The notes under the pieces were generated by a model. The model was not told where the DNA came from. It searched no databases and worked only from the letters and a program-made list of their open reading frames with translations. Position numbers and translations under genes: made by a program. Shown here in pieces: positions 11,866 through 23,100 of a stretch of DNA of 33,984 nt; the stretch's first letter is position 1, and each line of letters begins with the position of its first letter. This stretch comes from Perkinsus chesapeaki. Its lineage: Eukaryota; Perkinsozoa; Perkinsida; Perkinsidae. The stretch is taken from assembly GCA_013115145.1 (NCBI GenBank), contig JAAPAO010000143.1:29703-63686 (forward strand). The letters are read 5' to 3'.

Positions 11866-12740
11866 TGTTGAGAAGGTGAAGGAAGATGTTAAGGAGGGTG
11901 CTGAATCAACATGGTTGATCATGCTCGGTCACCACACGGAAGACACGGACAACAGCAACACGGAAGAAGCCACTTTGTATATTTCTATTACTAGGATGTT
12001 AAGTCTTATTCTAACTTGTGAAAGCCGTACTTCAGGCTTAATAGCTCTGAGCAATCTATAAGCTCTAGTAGACAGATGAGCTCTCTGTCCAGTACGATGG
12101 TCCTTGAGTTATATATGAGTGAAGTACAGTGCGTTTGCTACACAGTCTTTAAGTGACTGCAGAACCATTATGTTGGCGGGTCCGACGCGTTGTATTATGA
12201 ACTTTTCTACTTCTGACTGATTGTATAACGCCTGCAGCAGAGCTCAGCGACGCTAGTGCGAAGTTAGGGTAAGCTTAGGTGAAGCTCAGCCTTCTGCTCA
12301 CAGTAACGAATGCCACGGGCACAAGGCTCAGTGCTGAACGCAATAGGTGGATTGCTCATCAAGCGGAAGGCACTCGCACATGGCGTAAAGAAAAACGGCC
12401 ATCTAGGTTGTGGACAGCCAATTGTGCAAACGTATCCACCGGACAGTGGGTGTCTTGCCTGATATAGGAACACATTTCTCTAGGAATATTTCTATCATCT
12501 GACCGCATTAGGAACACATTGCTGTGAGGCGAGATAAGTCCTTCCTTGGAGCGGGAGCCATTCCCCATCATTCGTATCGTCATAGCGTCTGCTCAACACT
12601 GAGGCCACTTAGAGCACGAAAACACAAACTCCATGCTAGAAAAACTGAATGTTGCGCGCAAGAAATAACGTTTGACACACTTTTATTGAGACAAGGCGCC
12701 ACTAAGGATTTAACTGGAATATGATCTCCAATCATTATTC
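11866..12740 (+). pseudogene. Duplicated 3' end of the dehydrogenase gene plus its 3' flank
   Basis: From 11866 the sequence TGTTGAGAAGGTGAAGGAAG matches the dehydrogenase coding end at 9960 (VEKVKEDVKKG). The copy then diverges, with no preceding catalytic domain. The homology continues through the 3' flank to about 12740, matching 9960 to about 10630. It is a tail remnant of a former dehydrogenase copy and cannot make an enzyme. Confidence 0.8.
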
Positions 12741-12766
12741 TTAATCTCAGCGGTCAAGTATAACTA

Positions 12767-13000
12767 GGCATTATGCGTGATATCGCTAGGACTTGTGCGA
12801 AATATGCTCCAAAGGCTATGATGTGCATTATGTCTAATCCCGAGACTTCTCTCGTTCCCCTAACTGCTGAGATCTACAAGGAAGCCGGTGTCTATGATCG
12901 TAAGAGGCTTCTCGGCATTACAACTCTCGATGTCACTCGTGCTAGAACATTCTACGCTGATGCCACTGGACTTAATGTTGAAGAAGTTGATGTTCCAGTT
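12767..13000 (+). pseudogene. Internal fragment of a second dehydrogenase copy
   Basis: 234 nt align without gaps to 9361-9594 of the intact gene (residues about 105-182). The fragment starts just before IMRDIARTCAK and stops right after VEEVDVPV, before the catalytic His. I count nine differences plus one at the left edge: eight are synonymous and one changes Lys to Arg. The donor copy was therefore under purifying selection until recently. Both ends are abrupt. Confidence 0.9.
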
Positions 13001-13161
13001 CGATTCGTGCCGTGACCAACTCCAAAAACACAAAGCATGTAATATCGTATCAAAGGAAGGGTGCAATGATGAACGAGTCTCTACTGACGACGTGGGGATC
13101 GTGAACGGCTGCGGTTCCTACGACGAGAGTATCAAAATGAATCCTATCAACTGCTGCAGGC

Positions 13162-14165
13162 TCACCTCATTCTCCGATCCTTCGCGGTGCCTGTCGCAAC
13201 ATCTTGCCTGAAAATACAATTGTGGTGGACTCCAAACGATGACACATACAACGACTCGGCACCCCTACGCTCGTAATACCCTACTCTTTTATCAGCATCT
13301 TCTTCATATCCTTTAGCATCCCTCGCACCTGTTAGAGACTCCCAAAATCACCAGCTACTAATGAAGCTTACCTCTGCCCCTCAAGGCTTCATCTGCTGCC
13401 GCTTCTGCCGCCTTTGCTGCGGATTCGACAGCCTGACGCTGAGCTAATGGATCGTATCTGATCAACGGTGATGACTTGCCATCATTTACCTCCTTATCCT
13501 TACCGATGCCTCTTATGTTTATTCTTCTTCTTTTTCCTGCCAAACTCATCCAGCGATTCATTATCGGAATCGTGCCTCTCCCGGTCAGTCGGATCCTGCC
13601 TATCATAGTGGCCTCCGCTTTGGCCTTCTCGGCTCTCCTGACCAGCAACGTCGCCCCCCCCATCCAAAAAGACGCTTGACTCTACCTGCAGTTGCGGCTG
13701 TAGCGTATTGCACATATTGCATCTCTCTCGCCAGTCCCAATTCACGTTACCGCACCCTGTGCAGACCCAGTCACCTAAGCACAATTCGGAAATATTCCCC
13801 ACAGAGCGGTGTACGCCCTTACCCTTCTTGAAGAGCCCAGGAGGACCGCCTAGACTCGGCACTTCAGGTTGGACGATCTAAAACAAGGTACATGCATTCC
13901 TTCGATTTCGATGAACTCACCGGTTTAGGAGTATCACATCGATTACACCGCGACCGCTTTTCATAGTTCCAGTGACGGCAGGTGACGTTGGGACATTGCC
14001 AATCATTAGGCCGGCCTGACGGCGCCCTGAGACACAAGGAATGATGGAAGATGCCTTTGATTAAGACTCTTACTTCTTTACTTGCTGCTGAGCTTGCAGC
14101 ATCTGCTGTACCTGGGCATGAGTATATCCTGGCGGAGGAGGATAGGACACGCCTGGAGGGTTCAT
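13162..14165 (-). CDS. ZRANB2: ZRANB2-like protein with two RanBP2-type zinc fingers
   Basis: A probable RNA-binding splicing factor; the human homologue binds AGGUAA-like 5' splice sites. The ATG at 14165 opens a Pro/Gln-rich N-terminus (MNPPGVSYPPPPGYTHAQ). Removing 47- and 43-nt introns gives finger 1, DWQCPNVTCRHWNYEKRSRC followed by NRCDTPKP. Finger 2 is GDWVCTGCGNVNWDWRERCN followed by MCNT. Both have four cysteines and the Trp and Asn residues typical of RNA-binding members. An acidic segment ending DEFGRKKKK follows, a motif also present in human ZRANB2 after its second finger. Further introns (46, 43 and 42 nt) lead to an Ala-rich helix (RQAVESAAKAAEAAADEA) and a basic end, with the stop at 13162-13164. 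A 48-nt stretch after finger 2 has intron ends but is also open in frame, so its splicing is undecided. Confidence 0.88.
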
Positions 14166-14582
14166 GATAAATAGGGTAACACTGAGATTGTCGATGAGGG
14201 AGTGGTAACGCGACAACGGTAACGTAGGAAATATACAAACCGTGCTTTACTATTAGCCTTTACCATGAAACTATCACTCCCCGAATTGAACCCTAGAAGG
14301 CCGTGTGGTGCCCTCATCAGCTGCTGGCACAGTGGAAGATTCAGGGCGGGTCAGATCCGCCTTCATGGAGAACAGACGCCTCGGGCGGATACTGTGTCGG
14401 TCAGCCAATGCTCGTATACGCCTGAAAATGCACTTCACTATTCAATGTGTGGCGATGCACCTGTTGGTGGAAGGAGACATTTCACGGAATTCCAGCCGAT
14501 TTAGATAACTTCCAACACTGAGTGTGTTGTGAGGGAAATTACGTCTCTATCATATAAATATGAGGTGTGCTAAAATGAACCA
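14166..14582. other. Short intergenic region
   Basis: This lies between the divergently placed 5' end of the zinc-finger gene and the 3' end of the first bestrophin gene. I see no supported coding exon, repeat or RNA gene. Confidence 0.5.
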
Positions 14583-16814
14583 TCACCTGTAGATGGAACC
14601 AACAAGGGCACCGTTCTCGCCGAACCTATCCTTCAGGTCACTCTCCTTCAAGAGGAGCAAGTCACAAAACCTTAGTCGGGCCGAGAACAACTTCCCGGAG
14701 GGGATCCCAAACTGTGAGGAGAGTTCTGCATTGAACTGCTCAAGTAGTGGATCACCTACGGAGTCATTCCACAAGACAACGACGGTCAACTCACTCGGCG
14801 ACGGTGCAGCAACTATTGCGTCCTTGTTGGTTAAAGGCACAGGAGGGGGTCCTATGGAAGGGGCGACTACGAAAGTGGGCAGCATTGAAGACTACCCTCG
14901 GTGACTTCTCGATAGTCAACGAAATCAACTTCGGCTAGTCCAGCGAACGCACAATCATGAATACCGTCGACGAACGCCTGAGAGGTCGCGGGTTCGATCC
15001 CCGAAGACGGAATTTTGCCGGTACCGTATGAACATGGTCAAGAGGTAGATCGTTCTTATCGTCACCGAACGGATTCTCCAACTCGACTGCGATCTGATTG
15101 AGGCCCCAGTAGCCGAGGACAGCGAAAAACGAGAGGACAGGTGACAGTATTTTGCCTGTGAAAACAACAAGGGCGGTCGTCCACGGGAGGTCCCCCACCG
15201 ACAGTCATCTTGACGATCATTGTCGGGCAGATGATGGCGAATACCAACAAGAGTAGCGCTAGTAATTGGGCGAAGGGAAAGGGGAACGGGACAAGGGTGA
15301 CCTGGATCGACAGTTGGAAAGGGGGACGAGAGCGCTAACCTTGAGAGCTTGGTTGAATCCGAGCATACCGTTGGATATTTCCTGATAGCATCGGGAAAGC
15401 ACAGGTGGTGGTACCTTACAAACTGGTGCGGACTGGTCTCCAGAGGTACCAGGAGTAACTTACGGTGATGATACCCTCAAGACAGCTACGAGAAACACTC
15501 TCACTTATCCATCGGGCAACTACAAGAGATTTGTTACTGCACATGTCCAAGAATCTGACCTACGAAAACCAGAGTACAGACGGATGGCGCAGCTGAAAAT
15601 TGCAAGAAAACGCACCGGAGGGCGAATCGAACGCCTGCGCCTCCCGACGCCCCGGGATTTGAAGTCCCGGCCGAGCACCAGCCCGGGTCACCAGTGCAGC
15701 TGGTAATATCTCGCCGTTAGAAAATCAACACGCCGTCTCGGTGGGGTACCTCTTCCTCTGAACATTCTCCAACTACTGTTAACCGGGACGAATTATAGGC
15801 CTTCACATCTCCTATCTCGATGGCTCCTGATAAACCAATACCGAAGTACCAGGAGCCAATTCGACGGAGAACAACAGAATTGGGGATACGAACGGACTCG
15901 TCGGGAAAGGACAGTTTAGCTGTAAAAACGAAGACCCAAGTTTCATCGTAACGGTAAGGCACAGCTGCTAAGGACAAAAGACCAGCTTTACAAGCTGAGC
16001 TTGTCAGGGGAAAAGGATGAGAGCTACTTTGCGATCCTTCCAACATATGAGTAGGTGACACCATGAGGCTCGTCCTTGGCATGATCAACGACCCACGTCG
16101 TATCCCTCGTCGACCAGCTGCTCTGCCCTGCAGAAAGCTTCTTCTGCCCATGTGCTTATTGCTCTCCAATGGTCGGAATTTAAACCCGTTGACAAGGTCA
16201 ACCTGCAATCCGACTCTGAAGGAGAACCCAATGAGTGCGGCGGAGCACCACCTCACTGCCGTTGAGCTGCATCATTGCAATGGCGCTGAGCAAAGTGAAC
16301 CAATGGAGAAGCTTCACTCTTAGAGACTCCACTTTCGCCAACTGACATGTTTTCAAACCGCCTAGACGGTGAGACTACAGTGTCGCCGTTCGTCGATCGT
16401 GCTCTGACGTTCAAGAAAGCGTTGATCTGCATGAACGCGTCTCCCCATTTAGAGACCATCACCTGTACATTCGTGATGCCCTCTCTATACCTAACTCCAG
16501 GTGCCAGTCTCACTCAAGACAAGAATGCCACGGTTACCGGCCGAGCGCCATATTGGTTCTAAATACGATAACGTAACCCAGAACGATAGCAAATATCTGC
16601 ACAGCGAATGGATGGTCGATGGTAGGTGGAATGAACGGAAGGACGTCCAGTCCGAGACCTGGCAAAGAAGAGCTTATCTTCCAGCACGACAGAGTTCCCT
16701 ACACATGGCGAGCACTGCGGCAGCGACAGCTGGGGGGATCGCTCGAGGGAAGACGGAACCAGATAGCTGGAGGATTAGCCGGAAAGCTGATTGTTTGTTG
16801 TCATACGTTATCAT
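14583..16814 (-). CDS. Bestrophin-family anion channel, copy 1 (multi-exon)
   Basis: Bestrophins are pentameric anion (chloride/bicarbonate) channels. The ATG at 16814 gives MITYDNKQSAFRLILQLSGS, the usual short N-terminus before the first helix. Introns of 44 and 47 nt then restore LGLDVLPFIPPTIDHPFAVQ, a transmembrane segment (IFAIVLGYVIVFRTNMALGR) and YREGITNVQVMVSKWGDAFM. Later exons give LLHWFTLLSAIAMMQLN (near 16280), LVVARWISESVSRSCLEG (near 15500), VPPPVLSRCYQEISNGMLGF (near 15400) and LGYWGLNQIAVELENPFGDD (near 15090). The last corresponds to the acidic Ca2+-clasp region of animal bestrophins, here with one Lys in the cluster. A 47-nt intron leads to AFVDGIHDC and a C-terminal helical extension ending at 14583. 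The region 15700-16250 is not resolved into exons. A selenocysteine tRNA lies within the gene. Confidence 0.82.
15611..15697 (-). tRNA. tRNA-Sec: Selenocysteine tRNA (anticodon TCA)
   Basis: An 87-nt sequence folds exactly as a eukaryotic tRNA-Sec with the 9/4 architecture. The acceptor stem has 9 bp (GCACTGGTG with CTCCGGTGC; one G-T wobble and one T-T mismatch). The D stem has 6 bp (CCGGGC/GCTCGG) around the loop TGGT. The anticodon stem has 6 bp (CCGGGA/TCCCGG) with loop CTTCAAA and anticodon TCA at 15660-15662. The variable arm has 5 bp (GCGTC/GGCGC). The T stem has 4 bp (GGCG/CGCC) with loop TTCGATT. The discriminator base is G, as in animals. A run of four T follows immediately (15607-15610 on the other strand), a minimal Pol III terminator. 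CCA is not encoded, as expected. It lies on the same strand as the surrounding bestrophin gene, apparently inside an intron. Confidence 0.95.
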
Positions 16815-16856
16815 TGCAGAAGCACGTTGAAATCTGGGGTCTACCAATGCGCCGCA

Positions 16857-16880
16857 CAGCAGCAGCAGCAGCAGCAGCAG
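16857..16880. repeat. (CAG)8 microsatellite
   Basis: Eight perfect CAG triplets. On the minus strand they would encode a leucine run upstream of the bestrophin ATG at 16814. I consider this 5' non-coding because the family's N-terminus starts at MITY. Confidence 0.9.
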
Positions 16881-17090
16881 TGAAGTCGCATAAAAAGCGT
16901 CATTGGAGCATTTCGAATGGAAACGGTTCAAACATGGTTCCCTAAGTTATGGACCATAACCAAGTTCGGATAAGTATAGTTCCTGAACGGAGAGTGATGC
17001 CCTCGGGAATATCGAACAAGAAGTCATAGAGTAGAGCCTTGATACAGATAGGATCATGCTCACGGTGACATGGGAATGAAGCGACGAAGA

Positions 17091-19798
17091 TCACGAAGCC
17101 TCTGAAACGTATTCCGAGATCAACGCCAGGACATCGGCGCTCAAGACGTCTGCAGAAAGCTCTTTGATGCGCCTGAGAGAAGGCAGCGCTCTCGGAGGAG
17201 TTGTGGAATGCCCGCACCTATGGACTCTGACAGCGGTCGGTCCATGCCCGAACCACTGGCGTAGTTCGGTCAACGTAAGGATGGCAAGATCTTGCAGCGC
17301 AACATTGGGACCGAAGTGCCATCGAGAATCGTCCACACCGATTGCACACAGTTCCTCGTTTATTTTGGCCACCGCCGAGAACGCTGCCATAAGGAACACA
17401 TGCAAAGGCGTGGAGGACAGCGCCTACCATCGAGCGATCCCGATACGTGAGCGGTATTGGAAGAGTTCACTTGCATCAGACATCTCCTGGAAGCTGAAAT
17501 AGTGGCATGAAAATGACAAACTTCGTCCTTCACCTTTTCTCGCAGCCTCAGCCTCATCCGAAGATATTTTGTTAAGGCTGGCATGATGGAAGGGCGTTGC
17601 TGGACCCATTAAGGCACATGTCTGTAGTGAGTCGACGAAGTCCTACAAGGACCCCGGGGAGTACGAGTTTCCTTCTCTTCGGTGAGCCGGATGAAAATGC
17701 AAGTGCTAGTGCAGTAGTATCGACCAACTTCACTGTGCAAGCGAGACCAGGGCTACCTTGTGGATATCTTCCAATGGCAAGTCATTATCATCATCTCCAA
17801 ATGGATTCTCCAATTCAACAGCTATCTCATTGAGCCCCCAATAACCGAGAAGGCAAAAGAAGGACAGAATAGGCGACAATACTGCACCTACCCGGATGGC
17901 AAGAGCACTATTACCAAAAAGTGACTCGAGTTGCTCAAGTCGTGTGAGTGCTTTACGTACTATTTACCTTCGGTCATTTTAACGACCATAATGGGGCACA
18001 TAACGAGGAAGAGCAGGAGTAATAGTGATACCATTTGGGCGAATGGGAAGGGGAACGGAACTCGAGACACCTGAAGCCGGGCAGTCCAACAATTGCTCCA
18101 TTCCGATAACCCCAGCAACGTTCCTCCCACGCAGTTGCAGCTATAGGAATAGGAATCACGGGTGTCGTGGCAGTTTCCATAGGATTGAGCTCACTTTGAG
18201 GGCCTGATTATATCCCAGCATCCCAGTCGAGATTTCCTGGTAGCAGCGGGAAACTATTGGCGGTGGAACCTCAGAAAGGTCCATTCAAGTTAAGCCAGCG
18301 AATGACTGTTCCCGCCTACATTGATGAGACCCTCTACACATACTCTAGTCAGCGCCTCCTCGATCCACTGTGATATGATCGTGGTTTTATCGTCGCAGCC
18401 TTTCAGTCGTAATATCTTTTAACACAGGACACACGTTTCGTCAGACTCCCATACGGTACCTCGTCATCCGTGCAAGGTCCTATGATCACCAGACGGCCGA
18501 GGCCAGCTTCGGACCAATTCACGAGCGATGACAAACGCACTCCGAGAAATGATTTGACTGCCGCACCATAATGCTGGGTTGTTTGCTGTCACACGTTGTA
18601 CGTATATTGCTCCTCCGTTCAGATTTTCTGACCGTAAGCTCCTCTCTCTCCTTGGTTGTCACCCGACTCACAGCGCCCACTGTTCGCCCCATAGCAAGTC
18701 CCACTCCAGACACGGAAACACTACGGTGCTTGAAGGCAGCACGGAGATCGCTTATCTGCTGACGCACTTTATGGTGGCCGCGCTCTTAGGAAGCGCGTCT
18801 AACATCCTTTCCGTTGAGGTTCGATATCGCAATTGCACTTAGAAGACTGAACCAGTGCAGCGTTCGAGATCGCACCACCTCGAGCGGCTTGCGCTGAAGA
18901 AACGTTCAGGATCGCTAGACGGGCTGCGCACCTGTTCGGTGGAGCTTGTTCTTATAGCCACATTGATAAAGCTATTAATCTGCATGAAGGCATCGCCCCA
19001 CTTAGACGCCATTAGATGGATATTAGTGACCCCTTCCCAGTATCTGATGATTGGGATAACTGCGCCATAATACTTCTGGAGATTTTCCTTCGTCGCAGTA
19101 GGTTTAAAGTATTATCCGTATGATACACTGTGAGATGCTTAGAGGAAGCTGGGACGACGTCGAATGGCAGAATCATTCTGCTCTACGGTGAATCACTCCG
19201 GACCCTTCGAGAAATAGTTCCATAATTTAATTTGATGAGGTTCAAATCCTGAACTTTGACAAGCTTAGGATATGAACTTATCAGCACTTATCTACTATAT
19301 CGTCAACCTCCTATCCAATCCAGAAATCTAGAACCAGTTCAGGATATGCTTCTACAGGGTGTCCCGAAAAATGTGCTTTTTTGAATAACTTTCGAACGTC
19401 GCACGTGTCGTCGAAATATTCCTCCTCCTGAGAAAGTTATTCAAAAAGCACATTTTTGGGACACCCTGTAGATTTCCGCAACCTACCGTTTCGCCATACC
19501 TCGTTCTCCCGACCTACCTGTTAAGGGCCATATCTGTTCTGAATACTATAACGTAGCCTAATATTATCGCGAAGATCTGCACGGCGAATGGGTGATCAAT
19601 AGTGGGAGGGACAAACGGCAGAACATCGAACACAATACCTGACACGAAAGAGATCATTCCAAGTTGCGGGAAAGTTGCATACATACCAGTCGCAAGTGCC
19701 GTGGAAAATAATGAAGGAAGAAGAGTCCGCGGGAACACCGAGCCTGTGTAGCGGCAAATCATGAGAAGGGAAGACTGTTTGTTGTCATAGGTAATCAT
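17091..19798 (-). CDS. Bestrophin-family anion channel, copy 2 (multi-exon)
   Basis: The ATG at 19798 gives MITYDNKQSSLLMICRYTGS. A 48-nt intron at the same place as in copy 1 leads to GIVFDVLPFVPPTIDHPFAV and a transmembrane segment ending FRTDMALNR. The next intron (19044-19517, 474 nt) is enlarged by a MITE. It splices to YWEGVTNIHLMASKWGDAFM. Later exons give ISQWIEEALTRVCVEGL (near 18350), VPPPIVSRCYQEISTGMLGY (near 18240) and GYWGLNEIAVELENPFGDDD (near 17820). The exon 17772-17889 is nearly identical in DNA sequence to that of copy 3. DFVDSLQTCA (near 17620) starts the C-terminal part, which ends with INEELCAIGVDDSRWHFG and LTELRQWFGH. That part is related to the ends of copies 1 and 3. 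The 3' limit at 17091 is the last in-frame stop and is approximate. Confidence 0.8.
19353..19470. mobile_element. 118-bp MITE with long terminal inverted repeats
   Basis: The left arm 19353-19393 begins TACAGGGTGTCCC. The right arm 19432-19470 is its reverse complement apart from two single-base indels. The arms are 41 and 39 nt and surround a 38-nt centre with no coding capacity. The TA at each edge and the ACAGGGTGTCCC terminus fit Tc1/mariner-type non-autonomous elements, which target TA. It is inserted in an intron of bestrophin copy 2. Confidence 0.92.
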
Positions 19799-20147
19799 GA
19801 CGGTACTAATAATACGTTATAAGGTAGGTAGACTCCTACCAGGGAGCTAAGTGGCGCTGTGAGGACCGGCGATGCCGCACTGTTGAAAAAGGAGGTTTAT
19901 GTAGACGATGTCTACCGTGCATTGTGTGAAATGTGCCATTTGTCTACTACTTAAGATATTGCCACACAATGTCTCGCTGGCACAGCGAGCCATACAAAGC
20001 CTTAGTGGGCAGCTAGCAGTCACCGACCGCCTGGCTCGCCCCGAAATAGATCTGGTCATCCCAGCCAGGCGAAAAAAACTAAACACGAGCCAACTTGAAC
20101 AAGAAAGCATTGAGTTAAGCTTGATCATGTCAGTAGAGCGTGGGTAT

Positions 20148-23100
20148 CTATAACGCTGGCGGTGGCGGAATGAACACAGGCGGCGGTATCTCGTCTCCTC
20201 TGACCAGCTGCCCAACTCGCCTGCCACTCCACACGTCTACGGCCAATCATCGCCGGAATCCAACCTGTGCATTCTGGAGGCGACTTCCGCGCTCTTGAAC
20301 TTGTTTCTCATCTCATTTTTGCTCATCTTCGCCAGCATCCTTATATCCGAGTTCATAGGGAAGTGCCGCGACACCGGTACGCCGAGACGCTCTAGCTCCT
20401 CCTTCAACACCGTCATCTCGCGACTGACTCCTATACAGCCCGAACTTCACCGGAAGTATAACAGGCCTCACCTTCCAAAGGTGGACCGTCCTCCACTGTA
20501 CTGGAACTTTCAGTCGGCAATCCCTCCGCACAATCGCGAACAGCGTCGACGAACGCCTAACTCACGTTAACTCGGGCAATTCACAAGTCGATCACAGGGA
20601 TTCACAGGGGGAAGGCCACTAACGCATTTAGTGGCTACATGTGTGATACATCAGACCGTTCATGCAAAGATATGCACTAAGATACTTATCAAGATATTCA
20701 GCGTGCGCAGGCAGGAGGGAGTATCCTCCAATTCGATGAACCAACGTGGAAACACTATAGATGATATAATGTTGTTGACGGGTTAAATTACTTTAGGCAA
20801 GGTGATCGATCCCTAGTCGACCCTCACTGTGTGAACGTGCTTCAATGGCAAGTCATTATCATCATCTCCAAATGGATTCTCCAATTCAACAGCTATCTCA
20901 TTGAGCCCCCAATAACCGAGAAGGCAAAAGAAGGACAGAATAGGCGACAACACTGCACCTGCTTCACCAATAGATCTGATGATTATTCTGACACCTCTAG
21001 CTATCACTTTGCGTCATCCGCAACACCATCATCGGTAGGATCAATAAAAAGACTACCAGCAAAAGGGCTACCATTTGAGCAAAAGGAAATGGGAACGGGA
21101 CCAATGCAACCTAAACGAGGAAAGTTCACCAGCTCGAACCCCCTCCTCCTTAGTCAATTTCGGGCCGTAAACAATCATTGGCGAGTTCCTCAAATCCTCC
21201 GTTACCTTAAACGCTTGATTGTATCCCAACATACCATTCGATAGCTCCTGATAACATCGAGAGAGGATCGGCTCTGGGATCTGATTAGTCAAAAGCTCTC
21301 GTTCTGATGACCTATTCCATCTTACTACTACTACCAGCAGCAGACCGTCTAGACAGGCCCTCGTTATCTCCTCGGTGATCCATCCAGCGACCACCAAAAC
21401 CTTATCGTTTCTATCGGCAAGTGCGGACTTCTGCACACATACGTACAAGAAAGCAAGTCCTTGTATCGATTTCGCGGCGCAGCAAGAATCTCCTCCTACT
21501 CCGTAGGGACCCCCATGAATAAAGAGCTGATCGCTGATCCCACTAGTGTCGAGAACAAGCAAAGATACCGCCGACCCCAGTAAGGTTTTCAATCAGCTCA
21601 TCCAACGATGAACTAGTTTTTTATATCTCACATGCCAATGCAGATCTGAGATTGCTGTGAATCGATGAATGAGCGAAGCCTGTGAGCCAGCTCGTCGTCT
21701 ATTCCCATCTCCTCCTCAATGCTCTACTCCACGTTACAGCAAATGCGCTATTTACTTTATGAGCTTCATTTTGCAGGGAATGCAACTAGAGACCCACCTC
21801 TGCATCGGTACATCTCCCAATAATCGGTAGTTTCATTGTCGGTAGGTCCGTAGGGCCTGATTACAGGGAAATACGGTATGACTACAGCACCGTATTCATC
21901 ACTGAGTGAACAGTCGGTTAACTGGTAAGCCCAAATAAAGCCTTCTCAGATTACTACCAACAGGCTCTAATACAAAGGACTGCCGTGAGCTGCTAATGCG
22001 ATCTATTGTCAACCCTTTCGATGATGCGGCAGATGATCTCATCCGTTGGATAATGAAACTCTGATCTAGATCAACCTGCCGGCAGACAACAGAACAGGTA
22101 GAGTGACTAGATATTAGAGTCGAGGGCATGTTTACGCCCAACTGCAAGGGAAACATAAAAATACAATTAAGTAATAAAATACCCCCAACTAACGAAACGT
22201 ATGCTGCTTATCGACCAAGTCCGGTATTGAAATGTCGACACCACCAACGTGTGAAGTGGAGTTGAAAAAATATAACAGGATGCCACACATTAATCTGACA
22301 CCGCTAGCTATTACCTCTCCATCATTCAATGATATCATAGCCACAGCGCTCAACAAGGTGAACCAATGAATTAAACGACGTCTCAGTTCCTCCAATAGAT
22401 CTACCTACAATCACACACTTCACAAAACCGTCAATGGCCGCCGTCTCCTGCTTTGCCATAGTTTTCGATGCCCAAGACAACCCCTACTATGCTTCAGTCA
22501 CCCTCATGATTGTTTACAGCCCAGGAGGAAGTACTGTGCCCCTCTAGGCCCCAGTCTGCCACTATCGTCTATCACAAGTGCTTCGAATGATGCCAGTAGG
22601 CTCGATAGCACACTCTCCTAGCCTTCAAATCTGTCCTTCACGGGACGCTACAGTGGAGGCGGTCGAGCACCTGATTTTTGTCCTTGGCCTTTTCCATAGA
22701 CACCGTAATGAAACTTCCAATTTCAACAAACGCATCTCCCCATTTAGATATCATCTGCTGTATATTAGTCATCCCTTCCCGGTACCTAAAGCTAGAGGTG
22801 TCAGAATGCCCTCCTTGACTACCTATGAAACTCGCCAATACGGTATATTCTGATATGGGTCTCAGTAGTATTTAACAATAATATGCTATCATATTAACAC
22901 TTATTCTAATCAACCACAAGCCAGAAGGAAATGCACCGGCAGCCTCTACATGACGGAACGCTTTGTACGGCAACCACAGCACTTGCGAGTATCAACACAG
23001 TAAAATTGTATCACCTGCGACCTGCTGAAGCTTAGTTCCCAACCCTATATAGGAACCCACTTCAACTAAAGTAAACAGCACGATGCGCTCCCACTTCCAG

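Noticed and set aside
14985-15020. tRNA gene on the plus strand ending near the CGGGTTCGATCCC segment
   Set aside because: No matching 5' acceptor, D arm or anticodon arm. The segment fits exactly in a 47-nt intron of bestrophin 1.
16674-16931. Leucine-rich N-terminal extension of bestrophin 1 as a signal peptide
   Set aside because: The leucines come from the (CAG)8 repeat, and copies 2 and 3 start at the same MITY/MIIY position.
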